Source: CAZNMF01 sp035547155 (GTDB lineage Bacteria > Acidobacteriota > Vicinamibacteria > Vicinamibacterales > SCN-69-37). Taken from it: DNA of 16,857 nucleotides. Position numbers and translations under genes: made by a program. The notes under the pieces were generated by a model. It searched no databases, had not been told where the DNA came from, and worked only from the letters and a program-made list of their open reading frames with translations. The stretch spans positions 1-16,857 of the forward strand of contig DASZVJ010000030.1 in assembly GCA_035547155.1 (NCBI GenBank), written 5' to 3'. Numbering within the stretch: the first letter of the stretch is position 1; every line of letters starts with the position of its first letter. Positions 12,944 through 16,857 of this stretch are shown here, one piece after another.

Positions 12944-14620
12944 ATGGCACAGTTGAACAAGTACAGCGCGAGACTCACGCAGCAGAAATCACAGGGCGCA
13001 TCGATGGCGATGCTCCACGCCGCCGGTCTGAAGCCTGCCGACGCCGACAAGCCGCAGGTCGGCATCGCGAGCATGTGGTTCGAGGGCAACCCGTGCAACA
13101 TGCACCTGCTGGATCTCGCCGGCCACGTGAAGGCGGGCGTCGAAGCCGCCGGCATGGTGGGCTTCCGGTTCAACACGATCGGCGTGAGCGACGGCATCTC
13201 GATGGGCACCGACGGCATGAGCTTCTCGCTGCCGTCGCGCGATCTGATCGCCGACTCGATCGAGACCGTGATGAGCGCGCAGTGGTACGACGCGAACATC
13301 TCGCTGCCCGGCTGCGACAAGAACATGCCGGGATGCGTCATGGCCATGGCGCGTCTGAACCGGCCGTCGCTGATGATCTACGGCGGCACGATTCGCGCGG
13401 GCCATCTCGGCGGCCGCACGCTCGACGTGGTTTCCGCCTTCCAGAGCTACGGCGAATATCTCGCGGGCACGATCGACGAGTCCCAGCGCCAGGCGATCGT
13501 CCAGCACGCGTGTCCGGGCCCCGGCGCGTGCGGCGGGATGTACACCGCCAACACGATGGCGTCCGCGATCGAAGCGCTCGGCATGTCGCTGCCGTACAGC
13601 TCGTCGACGCCGGCCGATGATCCGCAGAAAGCCGACGAATGCCGCCGTGCGGGCGCGGCGATCCGGCACCTGCTCGAAACAGACCTCAAGCCGCGCGACA
13701 TCATGACGCGCGCGGCCTTCGAAAATGCCATCACCGTCGTCGTCGCGCTCGGCGGATCGACCAACGCCGTGCTGCACCTGATCGCGATGGCGCGAACGGC
13801 GGACGTGCCGTTGACGATCGACGACTTCCAGCGCATCAGCGCCCGCACGCCGCTGCTCGCCGACTTCAGACCGAGCGGTCAGTACGTCATGGAAGATCTC
13901 CAGCGCGTCGGCGGCACGCCCGCCGTGATGAAGCTGTTGTTGGACGGCGGCCTCATCGATGGCGACTGCCTCACCGTGACCGGACGCACCGTCCGCGAGA
14001 ATCTGCAGGATCTTCCCGGCCTGACGCCTGGCCAGCCGATCGTCCGGCCGTTGACGAATCCGCTCAAAGCGACCGGCCATCTGCAGATCCTCAAAGGCAA
14101 CCTCGCGCCGCAAGGCGCCGTCGCGAAGATCACGGGCAAAGAGGGACTTCGCTTCACCGGCCCGGCCAAGGTGTTCGACTCCGAAGAAGCGATGCTGCAC
14201 GCGCTCGAGCAGCGGCTCATCGTCAAAGGCGACGTCGTCGTCATCCGCTACGAAGGACCGAAGGGCGGGCCGGGCATGCCGGAGATGCTGACGCCGACGT
14301 CGGCGATCGTCGGCGCGGGTCTCGGCAAGGACGTCGCGCTGATCACCGACGGCCGATTCTCCGGCGGCTCGCACGGGTTCATCGTCGGGCACGTGACGCC
14401 GGAGGCACAGGAGGGCGGACCGATCGCGCTCGTGCGCGATGGCGATCCGATCGTGATCGACGCCGAGCGAAACGAGCTGAGCGTGACGCTGACCGATGCC
14501 GATCTCGCCGCACGACGCGCGGCGTGGAAGACGCCGCCGCTTCGCGCCACGCGCGGCGTGCTCGCACGCTACATCCGCACGGTCAGCGATGCGAGCCGTG
14601 GGTGTGTAACGGATGAGTAG
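12944..14620 (+). CDS. ilvD: Dihydroxy-acid dehydratase
   Basis: The 558-residue product is a full-length IlvD/Edd family dehydratase, here of the IlvD branch. It makes 2-keto acids from dihydroxy acids in valine, leucine and isoleucine synthesis. Iron-sulfur cysteines are C51 (GNPCN), C124 (PGCDKNMPG) and C196 (CPGPGACGGMYTANTM). Their spacing (73 and 72) matches, as I recall, the plant-type [2Fe-2S] enzymes. D83 (GVSDGISMG) and D125 are the likely Mg2+ ligands and K126 the carbamylated lysine. The C-terminal domain has TDGRFSGGSHGFIVGHVTPEA. The ATG at 12944 is chosen because the family begins there. An in-frame ATG at 12857 lies inside the riboswitch core and would add 29 meaningless residues through the terminator. 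The Shine-Dalgarno is weak (GGAAA, 12933-12937). No other ilv genes are nearby. The gene sits alone behind a fluoride riboswitch. Confidence 0.95.
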   Translation: MAQLNKYSARLTQQKSQGASMAMLHAAGLKPADADKPQVGIASMWFEGNPCNMHLLDLAGHVKAGVEAAGMVGFRFNTIGVSDGISMGTDGMSFSLPSRDLIADSIETVMSAQWYDANISLPGCDKNMPGCVMAMARLNRPSLMIYGGTIRAGHLGGRTLDVVSAFQSYGEYLAGTIDESQRQAIVQHACPGPGACGGMYTANTMASAIEALGMSLPYSSSTPADDPQKADECRRAGAAIRHLLETDLKPRDIMTRAAFENAITVVVALGGSTNAVLHLIAMARTADVPLTIDDFQRISARTPLLADFRPSGQYVMEDLQRVGGTPAVMKLLLDGGLIDGDCLTVTGRTVRENLQDLPGLTPGQPIVRPLTNPLKATGHLQILKGNLAPQGAVAKITGKEGLRFTGPAKVFDSEEAMLHALEQRLIVKGDVVVIRYEGPKGGPGMPEMLTPTSAIVGAGLGKDVALITDGRFSGGSHGFIVGHVTPEAQEGGPIALVRDGDPIVIDAERNELSVTLTDADLAARRAAWKTPPLRATRGVLARYIRTVSDASRGCVTDE

Positions 14621-14657
14621 GCTGTCCAACAGGTCTCAGCCGTTCGCCGAGCCTTCG

Positions 14658-14666
14658 TGCTATCGT
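14658..14666 (+). promoter_or_regulatory. Extended -10 promoter for the isomerase-esterase pair (near leaderless)
   Basis: TGC directly precedes TATCGT (14661-14666), and the ATG at 14675 follows after eight bases, so the transcript would have almost no leader. There is no Shine-Dalgarno in the gap. It lies in the 54-nt gap after ilvD and shares the TGCTATnnTGACGC pattern seen at 12786. Confidence 0.55.
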
Positions 14667-14674
14667 GACGCCCC

Positions 14675-15532
14675 ATGACGACATCTCATGACGTCTCCAG
14701 GCGCGAGTTTCTGGCGGTCGCCGGCGCGTTGCCGTTTGCGGCCACGGTCCTGCGCGGACAGACGCGCACGATTCCGGTCGGTCTCGAGCTCTACTCCGTC
14801 CGCGACGCGCTGGCGAAGGATCTGCCAGGCACGGTGACCGCGGTCGCCAAGCTCGGCTATCAGATCGTCGAGTTCTACGCGCCGTACTTCGACTGGACGC
14901 CCGATGCGGCGAAAGACGTCCGCAAGCTGCTCGACGGCCTCGGCATCACCTGCCGGTCGACACACAACAACGTCGCGTCATTCACCGGCGACGGTCTGAA
15001 GAAGGCGATCGAGCTGAACCAGATCATCGGCAGCACGACGATCGTCCTCGCGAGCGCGCCGGGGCCGAACACCGCCGACAAGTGGAAGGCGCTCGGCGAT
15101 CAGATGACGGGCGTGATGGAGACGCTGCGGCCGCTCGGCATGCGGGCCGGATTCCACAACCATCAGACCGAATGGAGCGGCGCGATCGGCCAGCGGCCGA
15201 TGGACATCCTCGCGGCCAACACGCCGAAGGACTTCGTCCTGCAGTTCGACGTCGGCACGTGCGTGCAGGCCGGCCAGGATCCCGTCGCGTGGATCACGGC
15301 CAATCCCGGCCGCATCAAGAGCCTGCACTGCAAGGATTGGGGCTCCGGCCAGGGACGAGGCTACGCCGTCGCGTTCGGCGAGGGCGACGTGCCGTGGAAA
15401 GCGATCTTCGCGGCCGCGGAGTCGACCGGCGGCGTCGAGTACTACCTGATCGAGCAGGAAATCGCCGGCCCGGCCGGCGAGCTCGCGATGGTCGGGAAGT
15501 GCCTGGACAACTGGAAGACGCTGCGCGCGTAG
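14675..15532 (+). CDS. Tat-exported sugar phosphate isomerase/epimerase-like TIM-barrel protein
   Basis: The 285-residue product opens with a twin-arginine signal, SRREFLAVAGALPFAA (residues 8-23), so it should be exported folded to the periplasm. The rest is an AP-endonuclease-2/xylose-isomerase-like TIM barrel beginning IPVGLELYSVRDAL. Likely metal ligands include H161 and H163 (GFHNHQTEWSG), D192 (LQFDVGT), H218 (SLHCKDWG) and E260 or E262 (YYLIEQE). Proteins annotated as sugar phosphate isomerase/epimerase act on sugars or inositols and some are lyases for 3-keto-glycosides; the substrate is not shown by the sequence. The next gene, a secreted hydrolase, starts 14 nt after the stop, so they form an operon. 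The exported location argues against a cytoplasmic sugar-phosphate substrate. Confidence 0.9.
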   Translation: MTTSHDVSRREFLAVAGALPFAATVLRGQTRTIPVGLELYSVRDALAKDLPGTVTAVAKLGYQIVEFYAPYFDWTPDAAKDVRKLLDGLGITCRSTHNNVASFTGDGLKKAIELNQIIGSTTIVLASAPGPNTADKWKALGDQMTGVMETLRPLGMRAGFHNHQTEWSGAIGQRPMDILAANTPKDFVLQFDVGTCVQAGQDPVAWITANPGRIKSLHCKDWGSGQGRGYAVAFGEGDVPWKAIFAAAESTGGVEYYLIEQEIAGPAGELAMVGKCLDNWKTLRA

Positions 15533-15546
15533 CGCGATTGGATTCG

Positions 15547-16692
15547 ATGATGTCGGTCTCACGAATGACACTGGCAAGCCTGCTGTTCACTGTGGCCGCG
15601 GCGGGTCTCGCCGCTCAGACGTCGACGCCCTCACAACTGCCGCCCGCTCCGCCGCCGCAGCGCGTGCCCGCGCCAGCCGCGCCGACGGATGCGCCCTATC
15701 AGCCGCAAGCGATTCTCGAAGGCGGCATCGTCGTGCCGCTGTTTCCACCGGACTCTCCGCTGCTCAAGGCCGATCGACTGAAAGAGCCCGAGGTCTACTC
15801 GATGACCAACGGCACGCCCGGCCGCATCGCGAGCGTCGTCGGCATCCACAACCCGTCGATCGAGTTCCACGGCGTGCCGGCGAGCTTGAACACGGGCGCC
15901 GTCGTGATCCTCGCGCCCGGCGGCGGACACAACTTCCTCAACGTCGGATCGGAAGGCTCGGACTTCGTGCCGTTCTTCTACAACTACGGCGTCAACACGG
16001 TCATCCTGCGCAACCGGCTGCGGCACGATGGCTACAACCCGCAGACCGACGAGGTGTACGACGCGCAGCAGGCGATCCGGATGGTGCGGGCGCGCGCGGC
16101 AGAGTGGAAGATCGATCCGCACAAGATCGGCATCATGGGCTTCTCCGCCGGCGCCGAGCTCGCCGCACCGGCTGGACTCGCGTTCGAGACGTACGAGCAT
16201 GCGCACGCCGACGCATCCGATCCGCTCGCCGGCGTGAGCGCGCGGCCGGACTTCGTCGCGCTCGTCTACCCTGGCCCGACGCCGTTCGCGCGCGATCCGA
16301 GCACGCCGATCCCGGCCAACGCGCCGCCGACGTTCCTCGTCTGCGCGGGCACGGACGATGCGCAGCATGCGATTTGGGCGGATCAGTACTTCTCCGCGTT
16401 CCTGCGCGCACGCATCCCCGATCTCGAGATGCACATCTACGCCACTGGCCGCCATCCCGGCGATCCGCTGCCGGAAGGCGGCTCGATGAGCGGCGGCCTG
16501 ACCGATCGCAACGGGACGCCGTTCGGCACGTGGCAGATCAGGCTCGTCGACTGGATGCGCGATCTCGGCTTCCTGCAGAAGCCGGGCGTCGAGACGAAAG
16601 CCGCGCGCGACGTCGCGACACACGTCGCGCAGCCGCCACGCACGGGCCGCGGCGGTGCTCCCGCGGCGACGCCGGCGCCGGCGGGACGATAG
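15547..16692 (+). CDS. Secreted alpha/beta hydrolase (esterase/acetylxylan-esterase-like)
   Basis: The 381-residue product has an N-terminal signal peptide (MMSVSRMTLASLLFTVAAAG, cleavage near LAAQ at 21-24), then a Pro/Ala-rich linker (about 25-50). The alpha/beta hydrolase domain has the oxyanion-loop APGGGHNFL (123-131), the nucleophile S200 in GFSAG (198-202), an aspartate at D270 or D271 (CAGTDDAQH) and H303 (ATGRHPGD), forming a plausible Ser-Asp-His triad. Bacterial relatives are esterases that remove acyl groups from plant polysaccharides; that specificity is inferred. The C-terminal 25 residues are low-complexity Gly/Ala/Pro. Start choice: ATG at 15547 or the adjacent one at 15550, both giving a complete signal peptide. 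It follows the Tat-exported isomerase-like gene by 14 nt, so both proteins probably work outside the cytoplasm on the same carbohydrate. Confidence 0.9.
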   Translation: MMSVSRMTLASLLFTVAAAGLAAQTSTPSQLPPAPPPQRVPAPAAPTDAPYQPQAILEGGIVVPLFPPDSPLLKADRLKEPEVYSMTNGTPGRIASVVGIHNPSIEFHGVPASLNTGAVVILAPGGGHNFLNVGSEGSDFVPFFYNYGVNTVILRNRLRHDGYNPQTDEVYDAQQAIRMVRARAAEWKIDPHKIGIMGFSAGAELAAPAGLAFETYEHAHADASDPLAGVSARPDFVALVYPGPTPFARDPSTPIPANAPPTFLVCAGTDDAQHAIWADQYFSAFLRARIPDLEMHIYATGRHPGDPLPEGGSMSGGLTDRNGTPFGTWQIRLVDWMRDLGFLQKPGVETKAARDVATHVAQPPRTGRGGAPAATPAPAGR

Positions 16693-16710
16693 CCTGCCTG
16701 ACCGGACCAG

Positions 16711-16733
16711 GCGCCCACAAGGGGCGCCCCTAC
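16711..16733 (+). repeat. Dispersed intergenic repeat half-site (CCACAAGGG...CCCCTAC type)
   Basis: GCGCCCACAAGGGGCGCCCC followed by TAC matches the 3' arm of the inverted repeat near 11571-11590. It lies directly after the hydrolase gene and contains its own GGCGCC-type symmetry. The orientation is the same as the other copy at 16785. Confidence 0.7.
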
Positions 16734-16749
16734 GACTTGATAGATGTAG

Positions 16750-16769
16750 GCCGGGTCTTTAGACCCGGC
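16750..16769. repeat. Perfect hairpin GCCGGGTCT/AGACCCGGC
   Basis: Nine bases at 16750-16758 are the exact reverse complement of 16761-16769 with only TT between them, so RNA would form a GC-rich hairpin with a short loop. It has no U tract after it. Its position between two half-site repeats suggests part of a compound intergenic repeat, and it could help end transcripts from either side. Confidence 0.75.
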
Positions 16770-16784
16770 GATCAGAAGCAGGGG

Positions 16785-16807
16785 TCGCCACAAGGGCGGC
16801 CCCTACG
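16785..16807 (+). repeat. Dispersed intergenic repeat half-site, second copy
   Basis: TCGCCACAAGGGCGGCCCCT followed by ACG matches the half-sites at 11571-11590 and 16711-16733 apart from a few substitutions. With the hairpin at 16750 it fills most of the 3' intergenic region. Confidence 0.7.
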
Positions 16808-16819
16808 CGTCTTCTGTCG

Positions 16820-16857
16820 TCAGCGCCAGCGCCCGCGAAGATCGACCGGCCCGTGGA
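16820..16857 (-). CDS. Possible 3' end of a converging gene (last codons only)
   Basis: On the minus strand, reading from the window edge gives HGPVDLRGRWR and then a TGA at 16822-16820. This could be the C-terminus of a gene lying mainly beyond the right edge and converging on the hydrolase gene, with the repeats between the two stops. Twelve codons are too few to identify anything, and it could be chance in GC-rich DNA. Confidence 0.2.
   Translation of the reverse strand, partial: HGPVDLRGRWR

Noticed and set aside
12989..14629. A 546-codon open frame on the minus strand opposite ilvD
   Set aside because: It is the antisense shadow of ilvD. The product is rich in Arg, His, Ala and Asp without domain motifs, as expected from high third-position GC.
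15082..15546. N-terminal extension of the alpha/beta hydrolase across the isomerase gene
   Set aside because: The signal peptide begins at the ATG at 15547. Upstream is an out-of-frame reading of the isomerase gene.
16711..16807. CRISPR-like array from the repeated CCACAAGGG motif
   Set aside because: There are only two same-orientation copies here, with a hairpin rather than a unique spacer between them, and no cas genes in the window.
1..16857. tRNA or rRNA genes, integrases, transposases, toxin-antitoxin or phage-defence genes
   Set aside because: I looked on both strands and found none that could be supported; the window holds metabolic and transport genes plus small repeats.

Overview
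The window is a high-GC (about two thirds G+C by eye), gene-dense bacterial segment with strong third-position GC, so most long open frames are antisense or out-of-frame shadows. The gene set fits an acidobacterium, probably of the Vicinamibacteria type: a Tat-exported sugar-phosphate-isomerase-like protein, Gfo/Idh plus GMC oxidoreductases, a DUF6786-like lipoprotein, and dispersed GTAGGGGC...CCACAAGGG intergenic repeats. That assignment is an inference from gene content and style; there is no rRNA or marker gene here to prove it.

Left block, positions 1-8359, all on the minus strand. Read in the direction of transcription it holds: a secreted DUF6786-like lipoprotein (7079-8359); a three-gene overlapping unit of ABC-2 ATPase, ABC-2 permease and a lipoprotein adenosine deaminase (7017 down to 3490); a class I aminotransferase with its own extended -10 promoter; and xanthine dehydrogenase xdhA-xdhB, with xdhB cut by the window edge. 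Adenosine deaminase and xanthine dehydrogenase are both steps of purine salvage or catabolism.

Middle block, 8427-11495, plus strand: a tight Gfo/Idh - GMC oxidoreductase - VOC (glyoxalase-fold) operon. It diverges from the lipoprotein gene across a 67-bp promoter region. A 344-bp gene-free stretch follows (11496-11839). It holds an inverted-repeat element and a long regulated leader.

Fluoride block, 11629-14620, plus strand, is the most interesting part. A fluoride (crcB-motif) riboswitch precedes crcB, the Fluc fluoride channel. A half-size EamA transporter follows. A second, independent fluoride riboswitch with its own promoter and a textbook overlapping intrinsic terminator then precedes ilvD (dihydroxy-acid dehydratase). 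The implied logic is that fluoride turns on both fluoride export and synthesis of a Mg2+/Fe-S dehydratase of branched-chain amino-acid synthesis. In the first aptamer the conserved A-U long-range pair appears swapped to U-A, and its expression platform looks different from the second.

Right block, 14658-16692: a Tat-exported TIM-barrel isomerase-like protein followed 14 nt later by a secreted alpha/beta hydrolase. The window ends in a short repeat-rich intergenic region (16693 onward) and possibly the last codons of a converging gene.

Several genes (xdhA, Gfo/Idh, the isomerase and probably the ABC ATPase) have a -10-like hexamer only 6-9 nt before the start codon and no Shine-Dalgarno. This suggests leaderless or nearly leaderless transcripts.
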